The translations under genes and the position numbers were made by a program. Below the pieces are notes generated by a model. That model made no database searches. It saw only the letters and a program-made list of their open reading frames with translations, and was not told the origin of the DNA. Source: Akkermansia muciniphila (lineage in GTDB: Bacteria > Verrucomicrobiota > Verrucomicrobiia > Verrucomicrobiales > Verrucomicrobiaceae). Taken from it: a stretch of DNA of 37,323 nucleotides. The stretch is from NCBI GenBank assembly GCA_945882215.1, contig CAMCWM010000032.1, positions 1-37,323 of the forward strand, given 5' to 3'. Below are positions 29,797-37,323 of this stretch, piece by piece (within the stretch, counting starts at the first letter, position 1; each line of letters opens with the position of its first letter).

Positions 29797-32109
29797 ACGC
29801 TGCATCAAGGCCGCGCGCAGTTGCAGCGCCTCTCCATAACTTGGGGCGATGCTCAAAGCTCGATCTAGCGCGGCGATGGCTTCCGGTTTGCGATTCTGCT
29901 GTGCGAGAATCGTGGCGCGGGCATAGGGGATGCCGGGATCGCGCGGATTGGCGAGTTCACCGCGTTGCAAGGCTTCTAGAGCGCCGGGTATGTCGCCCTG
30001 GCCGTTTTTCGCGAGACCAAGATTGTACCAGGCACGGGCGAGAGATGGATCGAGGCGCACGGCTTCTTGAAGGGAACTGATCACGGCCTGCATGTCGCTG
30101 GTTTCACTCAGGGCGAGGCCGAGCTCGTAGTGATACTCGGCGTGGTTGGGCGCGAGCTTGATGGCGTCGCGCAGTTTGGCAATGGCGAGCGGGGTCTGGC
30201 CTGTGGTGCTGTAAATCATCGCCAGATCGTGATGGAAGGGCGGGGAGTTGGGATCCCAGCGGATTGCGGTTTCCATGCTCGTGATGGCATCGGAGATATT
30301 GCGCCGGGCAAAATGGAACTGGGCGAGCTGCATCTGGCCGCTGGGCTGGTCGGCATTCCAGTTCAACATGTGCTGGAGGTCTTTTCCGGCGGCGGAATCG
30401 AGGTTCAATGACTCGCGCAAGGCCCAGGCGGCGGAAACACGCACACCGCGCACCGGATCGTTGAGCAACGGCTCGATGGTGGAGCGAATGGAGCCATTTT
30501 GCAGCACAGGTTCGAGCGTGCGGATGGCGCTTTGACGCACGAGTGGATGTGCGTGCTGCAACTGGGCGCTGACGGCGGTTTGTACGGCAGGTTGGTCGAT
30601 CCAGCGATCGAGCAGCAGCGTGGCGCTGGCTTTCCAGTGCGGGATTTCATCGCTGCCGAGCAGTTCGACGAGACCATCACGTGCTTCAGCGTCGCCCTGG
30701 CGGGCTTTGGCGATGAGCGTGGCCCGGACGCGGGTTTTGCGGTTCATTTTGTCGCCCCACCATTTCTGCGTGGCTTCGAGCGCCCAATCGGTGGTCTTGT
30801 CGGTGTGGCACTTGTTGCAGGCGTTCGGCACGTTGAACTGCTTGGTGAGCAGCGGGTCGGGAATGGTGAAGCCGTGATCGTGACGAGCATGGCGCTGCAT
30901 GTACACGGTCTGCGGCATGTGGCAGTTGATGCATTGATTGCCGGTGCTGGCGGTTTGATGGAAGCTGTGCGCCTCGGGCATGATGACCGGAGCGTTTGGA
31001 AAACCACCCTGCGTGTGGCAGCGCATGCAGAGCTGGTTGCCGGGCAGGATCGTTTTCATGCTGTGCATGTCGTGGCAGTCCATGCAGCGCACGCCAGAGT
31101 GATGCATGCGGCTGCTGAAGAAGCTGCTGAACTCGTAGTTTTCGTCGCGAATCTGGCCGTCAGGATAAAACGTGTCGCTCTGGTCGGTGATGGTGAGGTG
31201 GTAGTGGTCCCAGAAGGAGTCGCCGGGCACGAAGTCGCCGGTGATCTCTCCACGACGCGCATGACAGCCGGCGCAGTTCTCGATGTGCTGGTCGCGGGAC
31301 CATTTCACGATGGTGGGATCGCCTTTGACGCCGCGATTGGATTGCTGCCACTCGTTGTGTGGTTTCATCGGCCCGTGGCAGGATTCGCAGCTCACGGACA
31401 TCTCGGCCATGGTGGTCTTGTAGCTGTCGGTGGCGGCGTCATAGTTTTTGCGCAGGCGGGTGTTGTGGCAGGTGGCGCACATCTGGTTCCACACCATGCC
31501 ACGACCGGTCCAGTGGCCCCATTCACCGGGTTTGCGGTCCTCGTTGCCGTACACGTTGAACCACTCGTTCTTGTGTGGATCGAGGCAGGCTTCCATCGCC
31601 TGAAGACGTCCGTTGCCACCATCGACGAGAAACTGGCGCAGCGGATCGTGGCCGATCACGCGTTCGACTCGATAAGGTGTGATCTTGTCGCCAAAGCCGA
31701 GGGCGATGAGTTCATAGTCGCTGCCGGTCTTGCGTGTCTGGGTCGTTTGCGAGCCGTGGGTGAAGGATCGGGCAGGTACAAACGCGGGATCATCGAGTTT
31801 GGGGTCCGGTTTGCGCTCGGCGAGGCCGTGATGGGAACCGAGCCACTTGGTGAATTGATCGGCGTGGCACTCCTTGCAGCTTTCCGAGCCTGCATATTGG
31901 GCGAAGGCGGCTTTTTCATCCGGCATGACAAACGGCTCGGCCTTTGCGAGGGAAACAACCGACGGAACGGGCAGCGGCGTGTATTTTTTCTGCGGCCAGA
32001 AGGCCCACGCGATCAATGCCACAAGAGTCAATGCACCTCCACCGAGGATGATCCCGGCCTGCCACGATGGTGCGGGCGGTTCGGGAACTGGCGGGGCTTT
32101 TTTCTTCAT
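29794..32109 (-). CDS. Octahaem c-type cytochrome fused to HEAT and TPR repeats
   Basis: A 771-residue protein anchored by one N-terminal helix (IILGGGALTLVALIAWAFW, 20-38), with the rest periplasmic. Eight CxxCH haem motifs are seen: CKECH (from residue 78), CATCH, CESCH, CAGCH, CMDCH, CMRCH, CINCH and CNKCH. No CxxCK is present, which speaks against a NrfA-type active site. The order recalls cytochrome c554-like multihaem proteins. HEAT-like helices follow (IPHWKASATLLLDRW, HPLVRQSAIRTLEPVL, DPVRGVRVSAAWALRES), then about four TPRs (PFHHDLAMIYSTTGQTPLAI through SYGEALQLRAAL). Such cytochrome/TPR fusions occur in Verrucomicrobia and Planctomycetes and presumably dock redox partners. Substrate unknown. 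Confidence 0.9.
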   Translation of the reverse strand: MKKKAPPVPEPPAPSWQAGIILGGGALTLVALIAWAFWPQKKYTPLPVPSVVSLAKAEPFVMPDEKAAFAQYAGSESCKECHADQFTKWLGSHHGLAERKPDPKLDDPAFVPARSFTHGSQTTQTRKTGSDYELIALGFGDKITPYRVERVIGHDPLRQFLVDGGNGRLQAMEACLDPHKNEWFNVYGNEDRKPGEWGHWTGRGMVWNQMCATCHNTRLRKNYDAATDSYKTTMAEMSVSCESCHGPMKPHNEWQQSNRGVKGDPTIVKWSRDQHIENCAGCHARRGEITGDFVPGDSFWDHYHLTITDQSDTFYPDGQIRDENYEFSSFFSSRMHHSGVRCMDCHDMHSMKTILPGNQLCMRCHTQGGFPNAPVIMPEAHSFHQTASTGNQCINCHMPQTVYMQRHARHDHGFTIPDPLLTKQFNVPNACNKCHTDKTTDWALEATQKWWGDKMNRKTRVRATLIAKARQGDAEARDGLVELLGSDEIPHWKASATLLLDRWIDQPAVQTAVSAQLQHAHPLVRQSAIRTLEPVLQNGSIRSTIEPLLNDPVRGVRVSAAWALRESLNLDSAAGKDLQHMLNWNADQPSGQMQLAQFHFARRNISDAITSMETAIRWDPNSPPFHHDLAMIYSTTGQTPLAIAKLRDAIKLAPNHAEYHYELGLALSETSDMQAVISSLQEAVRLDPSLARAWYNLGLAKNGQGDIPGALEALQRGELANPRDPGIPYARATILAQQNRKPEAIAALDRALSIAPSYGEALQLRAALMQR

Positions 32110-32160
32110 GCGTGCGCCAGACTAGGCGGACGCGACAGCGGCGCAAGGCACGTCGATGAA

Positions 32161-33648
32161 TCAGAAATCGAGGTAGATTTCCGCGCGGCGGTTGTGGCTG
32201 CGGCCTTCGGGGTCGTCGGAGCCGTCGGATTTTTTGTTCGGGCTGAGCGGCTGCGCCTTGCCCATGCCGGCGGTTTCCACCTGAGTGGAAGGTACGCCCA
32301 AGGCGACGAGTTGCTTTTTCACGGTTTCAGCACGATTGCGGGAGAGGTTGATGTTGTAGTGATCCTCGCCTTTTTCGTCGGTGTGGCCGGCGATGCGCAG
32401 TTTTTTGGAAGGATCGGCCTTCATGAGAGCTGCGATGACCTCGATCTGTTTTTGGGCGCGGGGGTGCAGTTCGGCGCGGTCGTATTCAAAGTAGAGAGCG
32501 AGCGATTCGCCGCCTTTCGGATTCTTCACGATGGGCGTGTAGGGCACGCCGAGTTTTGAGGCGCTCTTGGCGAAGGAACCGAGGATGTCGGAGAGATTGA
32601 GGCCGACAATTTTCCACGGCTGCGCGATGTCGGCTCGTTTGAGCTCCACGCCAAACTCGGTGTTCTGCTGGAGTGCCTCCGACTGCACCTGGGCAATGAC
32701 CCAGGACACCTCAGGATTGGCGATGGTGATGATGAGCGGCTTGCCGGGGTTCAGGGCATACTGGCCTTCCTCAAACACGATGCAAAGGCCGACGAGGCGC
32801 TCGACCGGCACCTTCTTGTCATCCACGAAGGCCCGGGCGGCGGTGAAATCGTGCTTCAGGAGGTGGCGGACAAAATCACTGGCAAAGGCCAACGCGTCTG
32901 TGCCGTCCTCGACGCTGAAAAGCTGCTTCATGGGGGCGAGGGTGCCGGGGGCAGGCGGTGGTGTGCCGGGTGTGCCTGCGGCCAAGCCGGTGGTGGGCGT
33001 GGCGGGCATGGCCACGATGGCGCTGCTCATGGCCTTTGGCAGGGTGGCTTTGGCGATCTTCCAGCCCATGCGTTCGTCGCGTTCGAGATCGAGCTGGATG
33101 CGCACGGTTTCATTGGTGCCGGGCTTGGTGAAGGGAATCGCGATGCGGGTACGGTTTTCCACCAGACCGAGCAGTTCCACCTGATCTTCGGTGCCGGGTT
33201 TGTAGCCCATTTCAGCGAGCTTTTGGAAGAGCTGCTTCGCGCTGTCTGATTGCGCGGCATCTGCGGCGGCGGCGAGCCTGCCGGCGGTGGTGAAATCTCC
33301 CGAAGCGAGGCTGCGCATGAGCTGTTTGCCCAGATCAAGCGGCCGGGCGAATGCAAAGGCTGTCGGCGCAGGTGGAGGAACGGGCGGAGGCTCGGTCTTC
33401 GCTGGCGTGGCGGGAGAAGGCGCTGCCGGAGCGCTTGCTTTGGCTGCATCGGCGGTTGTTTTGGCCGGCGTTCTGACCTCGCCTGCTGTGGCAGGCGATC
33501 CAGGCACCTGCTGTTCCATCATCTTCTTTTTGGTGAAAAGGAAGAAAATGGCAGTGCTGAGCGCGAGGGCCGCGACGACGATGAGAACAGGCACGAGGCT
33601 GCCGCCGTAAACGCAGCGGACAGGGAGGGGACGGGACGAGGATTGCAT
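32161..33648 (-). CDS. OmpA-family peptidoglycan-binding membrane protein
   Basis: A 495-residue protein from ATG 33648. The N-terminal helix (SLVPVLIVVAALALSTAIFFLF) anchors it in the inner membrane, and an Ala/Pro-rich linker (PAPSPATPAKTEPPPVPPPA) spans the periplasm. A middle region of about 280 residues has two similar lipoprotein-like halves. The C-terminal OmpA domain (about 390-495) has LYFEYDRAELHPRAQKQIEV, IAGHTDEKGEDHYNINLSRN and HNRRAEIYL, which bind diaminopimelate of peptidoglycan. ATG 33648 is chosen because it starts just before the helix; a GTG 15 codons upstream is also in frame. Probably links the inner membrane to the wall, in the manner of MotB-like or Pal-like proteins. 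Confidence 0.85.
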   Translation of the reverse strand: MQSSSRPLPVRCVYGGSLVPVLIVVAALALSTAIFFLFTKKKMMEQQVPGSPATAGEVRTPAKTTADAAKASAPAAPSPATPAKTEPPPVPPPAPTAFAFARPLDLGKQLMRSLASGDFTTAGRLAAAADAAQSDSAKQLFQKLAEMGYKPGTEDQVELLGLVENRTRIAIPFTKPGTNETVRIQLDLERDERMGWKIAKATLPKAMSSAIVAMPATPTTGLAAGTPGTPPPAPGTLAPMKQLFSVEDGTDALAFASDFVRHLLKHDFTAARAFVDDKKVPVERLVGLCIVFEEGQYALNPGKPLIITIANPEVSWVIAQVQSEALQQNTEFGVELKRADIAQPWKIVGLNLSDILGSFAKSASKLGVPYTPIVKNPKGGESLALYFEYDRAELHPRAQKQIEVIAALMKADPSKKLRIAGHTDEKGEDHYNINLSRNRAETVKKQLVALGVPSTQVETAGMGKAQPLSPNKKSDGSDDPEGRSHNRRAEIYLDF

Positions 33649-33660
33649 GGCCGGGAGGAG

Positions 33661-33676
33661 GCTGTCCTTGGACAGC
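33661..33676. promoter_or_regulatory. Inverted repeat just upstream of the OmpA-family gene
   Basis: GCTGTCC-TT-GGACAGC is a perfect 7-base inverted repeat ending 12 bases before ATG 33648, in the presumed 5' untranslated region. It could be an operator or an RNA hairpin that limits translation. Confidence 0.4.
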
Positions 33677-33715
33677 AGTAAAGATGCCACCACGGGCGGT
33701 GATGAATCAAGGCTT

Positions 33716-33721
33716 ATTATA
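33716..33721 (-). promoter_or_regulatory. Candidate -10 box for the OmpA-family gene
   Basis: TATAAT on the minus strand, inside GGCATATAATAAGCC, 68 bases before ATG 33648. This is a consensus -10 in a GC-rich setting, but no recognisable -35 is found at 16-18 bases. Confidence 0.35.
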
Positions 33722-33734
33722 TGCCGCTTCCTGC

Positions 33735-34595
33735 TCAGCGCCTCTCTTCAGTGCCTGACGTGGCCTGGCCGTTGCGCATCTTCGCCTTCAACCGCGACCA
33801 GAAGTCGTCATCCTGCTTGGGCTCATCCTTGACCGTGCTGGAGCCACCGCTCTTGAATGCTGGAACCTCCACGCTCGCCGTGCCAGCACCGTCGCTGCGC
33901 ACATCTGCGAGCGCCCGGCCGTAGGGGGCGAAATTGTTCACCGGCACGTCATATTTCTGGGTGCTGGAGGAAAGCACGCGGCGCGCGTTGATGAACGCGG
34001 TCGGGCTGTAGTAGTTTGACGAATCGCGGGCGAAGGAGCTGCGGTTCATGCCTATGTGGAGGTTTTTGCGGACCTCGAAGTGCAGATGCACCGAATACAT
34101 GCCGTTGTTGCCGCCCATGGTGCCGACGAGCTGGCCCTTCTCCACCAGCTCATGCAGCTTCACCTTGCGCTCATGCAGGTGGGCATACAGGGAGTCCACC
34201 ATGGCGATCTTCCCGTCGGCCTCGCGGAAAATGTGGCGCACGAGGATGCAGTTGCCCCAGCCTACGCCGATGTTCTGGGAAAAAATCACCACGCCGCGGC
34301 CCATGGCGTAAATCGGCGCGCCGAGGTCGCTGTCACCGCCGCCGCGGCCGTTCCAGTCCTCGCCGAGGTGGCCGTTGGGCCAGTAGCCACGTGCTTTGTA
34401 GTAGCCATCGGCATCCGGCTTGCCCACGGGAAAATCAAAGCCATCAGCCAGGCGTACGCGGATGGTTGATCCCGACTGGGCGTTGGCATTCAGCCCCAGC
34501 AGCAGCAGGGTGGCGCACATGCCCATGATGGCCGTCCACCAAGCGGGGTGGCGGCACAGGATAGTGAGGGGTGGGTTGGAGGCACTGGCTGGCAT
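33735..34595 (-). CDS. Secreted M23 (LytM-type) metallopeptidase
   Basis: A 286-residue protein. A signal sequence with a long n-region (hydrophobic core IMGMCATLLLLGLNANA, 23-39) precedes the peptidase domain (about 50-180). The zinc ligands are His76 and Asp80 (NGHLGEDWN) and the HLHFE histidines (170 and 172), with a further His139 (YAHLHE) in the active site. All residues of an active LytM enzyme are therefore present. GAPIYAMGRGVVIFSQ is the typical core strand. The C-terminal 100 residues are low-complexity and polar. It should cut peptide cross-links of peptidoglycan. ATG 34595 is preferred because an upstream in-frame extension (about 93 residues) has no signal peptide. Divergent from uppP. 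Confidence 0.88.
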   Translation of the reverse strand: MPASASNPPLTILCRHPAWWTAIMGMCATLLLLGLNANAQSGSTIRVRLADGFDFPVGKPDADGYYKARGYWPNGHLGEDWNGRGGGDSDLGAPIYAMGRGVVIFSQNIGVGWGNCILVRHIFREADGKIAMVDSLYAHLHERKVKLHELVEKGQLVGTMGGNNGMYSVHLHFEVRKNLHIGMNRSSFARDSSNYYSPTAFINARRVLSSSTQKYDVPVNNFAPYGRALADVRSDGAGTASVEVPAFKSGGSSTVKDEPKQDDDFWSRLKAKMRNGQATSGTEERR

Positions 34596-34785
34596 GCCGA
34601 AGGGGGCACGATGGTAGCCGAAATCGTCGCAAAGGCCAGCTTGAAAACCATCTGCGTGCAAGAGATGGCCTCCTGGCTGCGAAATTTCCAGATTCAATGC
34701 ATCAAGTGAAGCGCGGCGTGCTTGCAAAGCTCGCCACACATCCGACTGTCGTCCTTTCCTGTTCCGAACCTCCTCCAACCCGCTC

Positions 34786-35589
34786 ATGCCCGACTGGCTC
34801 GCGATCATCCTCCTCGGCATCATTGAAGGTGTCACCGAATTTCTGCCCATCTCATCCACCGGGCATCTCCTCATCCCTCAGAACCTGGAATGGCTGCCCA
34901 AAAAGAGCGACCTGTTCAATGTGGTCATCCAGAGCGGCGCTGTGATTGCCGTGCTGGCGGTGTTCACCCAGCGCGTGAAGCATCTGGCCACGACGTTGGG
35001 AGATCCGGTGACGCGTGATTATCTTTTCAAACTGGCGGTTTCATTCCTCATCACGGCCGTGGGAGGTCTCGCCATCAAAAAGTTCGACATCGAGCTGCCG
35101 GAAACCATTCCGCCCGTGGCCTGGGCCACATTGATCGGTGGCATCGTCATTCTCGTGCTGGAGTTCCTCCACAAGGGCAAGCCCGGCACCCCCGACATCA
35201 CCTGGACCATCGTGATCGCCGTGGCGCTGGCGCAACTGCTCGCGGCAGTGTTTCCCGGCACCTCGCGTTCCGGTGCCAGCATCCTGATGGCGATGGCCTT
35301 TGGCGTGGCACGGCCTGCGGCCACGGAGTTTTCGTTCCTGCTGGGCATTCCCACCTTGATGGCCGCCGGAGCCTTCAAAATTCTCTCCGCGATCAAAGAC
35401 GGTGAGGCGGGCAATGAAGACTGGTCGATGGTTGCCCTTGGCACGCTGGTCTCCGCCATCTCCGCCTTTATCGTGGTGAAATGGCTCATCCGCTTTGTGC
35501 AAGGGCACACCTTCAACGGCTTCGCGTGGTATCGCATCGCCCTCGGCGGCGCGCTGCTCGCATGGGCTTCCACCGGGGGAGGGCACTGA
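34786..35589 (+). CDS. uppP: Undecaprenyl-diphosphatase
   Basis: A 267-residue, mostly hydrophobic membrane enzyme (BacA/UppP family). It dephosphorylates undecaprenyl diphosphate so that the lipid carrier of wall synthesis can be reused. The N-terminal motif GIIEGVTEFLPISSTGHLL (E14, E18, S23-S24) and the second motif VFPGTSRSGASI (156-166) are both intact. At least six hydrophobic segments are seen, ending in FAWYRIALGGALLAW. High copy gives bacitracin resistance in other bacteria, which is the origin of the synonym bacA. The gene is followed after one base by the DUF2062 gene, so the two are cotranscribed. Confidence 0.95.
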   Translation: MPDWLAIILLGIIEGVTEFLPISSTGHLLIPQNLEWLPKKSDLFNVVIQSGAVIAVLAVFTQRVKHLATTLGDPVTRDYLFKLAVSFLITAVGGLAIKKFDIELPETIPPVAWATLIGGIVILVLEFLHKGKPGTPDITWTIVIAVALAQLLAAVFPGTSRSGASILMAMAFGVARPAATEFSFLLGIPTLMAAGAFKILSAIKDGEAGNEDWSMVALGTLVSAISAFIVVKWLIRFVQGHTFNGFAWYRIALGGALLAWASTGGGH

Positions 35590-35590
35590 G

Positions 35591-36166
35591 ATGATGGCGA
35601 TGCTCCAAGGCTGGTTCCGGCGCTCGGTTTTCAAAACCATCCGCTTCCTCAAGCACCCGAGGAAACTGCGCGAGCGCCCCGCCATGCGCTGGTTTGCTCG
35701 TCATTTCCTCGACAAACGGGTGTGGAAGCCCACGCAGCACACGCTTTCGGGCGGCACGGCCGTCGGCGTGTTCATCACACTGCAACTGCTGCCCATCCAG
35801 ATGCCCACGGCCACCATTCTGTCCGCCATTTTTCGTGTGAACATCCCCATCGCCATCGCCCTGTGCTGGCTGAGCAACCCGTTCACCATCCCCTTCATCG
35901 CCTGGCTTGAGTATGCCATCGGCAAATGGTTCCTGGCGCTCTACACGACGGTTCCCGCCACGCCGTTTCCCAATCATCTGCCGGAGTCAATGGTGGACGC
36001 TTGGATGGTTCTCAAAGAGCATGCTCCGGTCATGCTCGTGGGAGGCATCATCCTCGGTGCCATCGGTGCCCTGATCAGCTACATCGCCACTTGGAGCATC
36101 TGGGAGGTCACCTCGCGTCTTGAGGTGGCCAAGCGGCTGCGTGAGGCCAGAGCGGCTGCATTGTGA
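35591..36166 (+). CDS. DUF2062 membrane protein
   Basis: A 191-residue protein of the DUF2062 family. A basic N-terminus is followed by the family motif (SGGTAVGVFITLQLLPIQMP) and IFRVNIPIAIALCWLSNPFTIPF. A third hydrophobic segment is VMLVGGIILGAIGALISYI. The function is not established; neighbours in other genomes often concern envelope or polysaccharide synthesis. The first ATG (35591) lies one base after the uppP stop. Two further in-frame ATGs (35594, 35600) are possible starts. The tight coupling suggests a role with UppP in lipid-linked precursor handling (inference). Confidence 0.85.
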   Translation: MMAMLQGWFRRSVFKTIRFLKHPRKLRERPAMRWFARHFLDKRVWKPTQHTLSGGTAVGVFITLQLLPIQMPTATILSAIFRVNIPIAIALCWLSNPFTIPFIAWLEYAIGKWFLALYTTVPATPFPNHLPESMVDAWMVLKEHAPVMLVGGIILGAIGALISYIATWSIWEVTSRLEVAKRLREARAAAL

Positions 36167-36275
36167 GGCGGCATGAGATGGAAATGCGGGTATTTGCTTC
36201 TCCAGGCACCCCGAGTTCAGGAAAAACCTTGTTCCCACGCACGCTTTGCGTTCTCATTCGCACATCACGCTGAAA

Positions 36276-36761
36276 ATGACAGAATCCGAACGCAGGATCA
36301 TCGCCGCCCAGGGCTATGTGGAGCTGGGCCTCTATGAGGAGGCCCACGAGGAGCTGTCGCCGCTGCCGGCGGGACTGCATGATCGTGTCGATGTCATCGA
36401 GATCACGCTGCTCTGCCTGATGGGGCGTCATCATTGGTCCGAGGCGCTGACGCTGGCCACCAAGCTCTGCCAGCAGGAGCCTGCGGAGCCCGGCGGCTAC
36501 ATCCACGCCGCGTTTTGCCTGCACGAGCTTGGCCGCACTGCCGAGGCGGTGGACATTCTCTCGCGTGGCCCCGCCACGTTGCGCACGAAGCCGGTCTATT
36601 ATTACAACATGGGCTGCTACCACGCCTGCCTCGGCCACTACGACAAGTCGCTGGTTTATCTGGAGCGGGCTTTCGAAATGGATGGTGAGCTGCGCCAGCA
36701 TGCCAAAAAAGATCGCGATCTCGACTGCCTGCGTGCCCGACTGGAATCCCACCCCGCATGA
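36276..36761 (+). CDS. Small TPR-repeat protein
   Basis: A 161-residue, all-helical protein with tetratricopeptide-like pairs: IAAQGYVELGLYEEAHEELS, HWSEALTLATKLCQQEPAEP, GYIHAAFCLHELGRTAEAVD and YYYNMGCYHACLGHYDKSLV. It has no signal peptide. The same fold mediates protein-protein contacts; no enzyme residues are seen. ATG 36276 starts the first helix and is preceded by a gap of 109 bases. The stop overlaps the start of the serine hydrolase gene by four bases (ATGA), so the two are translationally coupled. Confidence 0.85.
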   Translation: MTESERRIIAAQGYVELGLYEEAHEELSPLPAGLHDRVDVIEITLLCLMGRHHWSEALTLATKLCQQEPAEPGGYIHAAFCLHELGRTAEAVDILSRGPATLRTKPVYYYNMGCYHACLGHYDKSLVYLERAFEMDGELRQHAKKDRDLDCLRARLESHPA

Positions 36762-37323
36762 GCACACCCGTCAGCCCAGCGAATCTTCAGGCCGTGCGTG
36801 CCTGGTTTGAGGAAAGCTTCCGCACACGTTGGGAGATGGGCGCTTCGGTTTCGATCTGGCAGCATGGTCAGGAAATCCTGAGCCTCTCCAGCGGCCACTG
36901 TGATCGCGCTCGCACGCGAGTATGGGATGCAAACACCCTCGTTCCCGTCTGGTCCGCCACCAAAGGACCCGCTGCCGTCTGCTGCCTGCTCGCGCTCGAA
37001 GAAGCGGGCATCCCGCTCGACTGCCATGTGTCCGAGGTGTGGCCTGAATTTGTCGGCGGCGGCAAATCAAACGTCGCCTTCATTCACCTGCTCTCGCATA
37101 CCGCCGGTCTGTGCGCGCTCAGCGAGCGCGTGCCCATTTACAACTACGACGCGGTCGTCGAGTCGCTCGAACGTCAGCACCCGCTGTGGGAGCCAGGCAC
37201 GCGGCAGGGCTACCACGCGCGCACCTTTGGTTTCCTGCTCGATGAAGTGGTGCGTCGCCTTGCCGAGACCGAGTCGCTCGGTGAATACTTTAGTGAAGTT
37301 TTCGGCAGTCCCATGGCGCTCGA
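36758..37323 (+). CDS. Class-C beta-lactamase-like serine hydrolase (3' end beyond window)
   Basis: The first 188 codons are present; the gene runs off the right edge. The SxxK nucleophile motif is SATK (Ser66, Lys69) in VWSATKGPAAV, followed by HLLSHTAGL. The place of the Tyr motif reads GYHA (Tyr152), where family members have YSN. These are marks of the EstB/beta-lactamase C family (esterases, D-peptidases and true beta-lactamases). There is no signal peptide at the N-terminus (MSTPVSPANLQAVRAWFEES), which favours a cytoplasmic esterase over a periplasmic beta-lactamase. Coupled by ATGA overlap to the TPR gene. Confidence 0.85.
   Translation, partial: MSTPVSPANLQAVRAWFEESFRTRWEMGASVSIWQHGQEILSLSSGHCDRARTRVWDANTLVPVWSATKGPAAVCCLLALEEAGIPLDCHVSEVWPEFVGGGKSNVAFIHLLSHTAGLCALSERVPIYNYDAVVESLERQHPLWEPGTRQGYHARTFGFLLDEVVRRLAETESLGEYFSEVFGSPMAL

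Noticed and set aside
30499..32559. A 686-codon open frame on the plus strand
   Set aside because: It is the antisense shadow of the octahaem cytochrome gene, whose eight haem motifs and TPRs are unmistakable. The plus-strand product is of odd composition (His/Val/Ala-rich) and matches nothing.

Overview
The window looks like chromosomal DNA of a GC-rich member of the Verrucomicrobiota, probably near Prosthecobacter/Verrucomicrobium. This is inferred from gene content: a WTLV-type ECF sigma factor beside a giant Ser/Thr kinase with sugar-binding-like outer domains, a c-type multihaem cytochrome fused to TPRs, a three-gene diheme-type succinate dehydrogenase, and few clear Shine-Dalgarno sequences. 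Genes are tightly packed. No gap exceeds about 210 bases. I see no rRNA, tRNA, CRISPR array, prophage or insertion sequence.

Layout. (1) 1-6323 (-): an ECF sigma factor followed by a >1795-residue transmembrane Ser/Thr kinase that runs off the left edge. Its outer part holds duplicated concanavalin/DUF1080-like modules and a C-type-lectin-like domain. Its linkers carry hairpin-forming repeats translated in frame. (2) 6397-7829 (-): a secreted alpha/beta hydrolase and a YugP-like membrane zinc peptidase. (3) 7918-10181 (+): a secreted beta-propeller protein, a secreted Pro-rich protein and a small secreted protein made of six 16-residue repeats. (4) 10241-14599 (-): sdhC-sdhA-[small ORF + DUF6036-like nucleotidyltransferase]-sdhB, so an accessory gene pair sits inside a core respiratory operon. 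(5) 14691-17879 (-): a staphylococcal-nuclease-like protein and a subtilisin-like protease. (6) 17982-26110 (-): a bacterial alpha-2-macroglobulin and penicillin-binding protein 1C, overlapping by 4 bases. (7) 26211-29784: an SDR reductase (-), a VOC protein (+), a BrnT/BrnA-like toxin-antitoxin pair (+), HU (-) with a clear terminator, a gamma-carbonic anhydrase (+) and a bifunctional-nuclease-domain protein with a very acidic tail (+). (8) 29794-34595 (-): an octahaem cytochrome/HEAT/TPR fusion, an OmpA-family protein and an M23 peptidase. (9) 34786-37323 (+): UppP, a DUF2062 membrane protein, a TPR protein and a truncated class-C serine hydrolase.

Themes. Envelope biology dominates: PBP1C with A2M (repair and protease defence), UppP (lipid carrier recycling), M23 peptidase and OmpA (peptidoglycan turnover and anchoring), plus several secreted proteins. 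Respiration is represented by Sdh and the octahaem cytochrome. The most unusual observations are the in-frame palindromic repeats in the kinase, where a duplicated module in the same gene supplies an 'empty-site' comparison, and the nucleotidyltransferase pair embedded in the sdh operon. Start codons were mostly chosen from signal peptides, family starts and spacing, because Shine-Dalgarno motifs are rare here.
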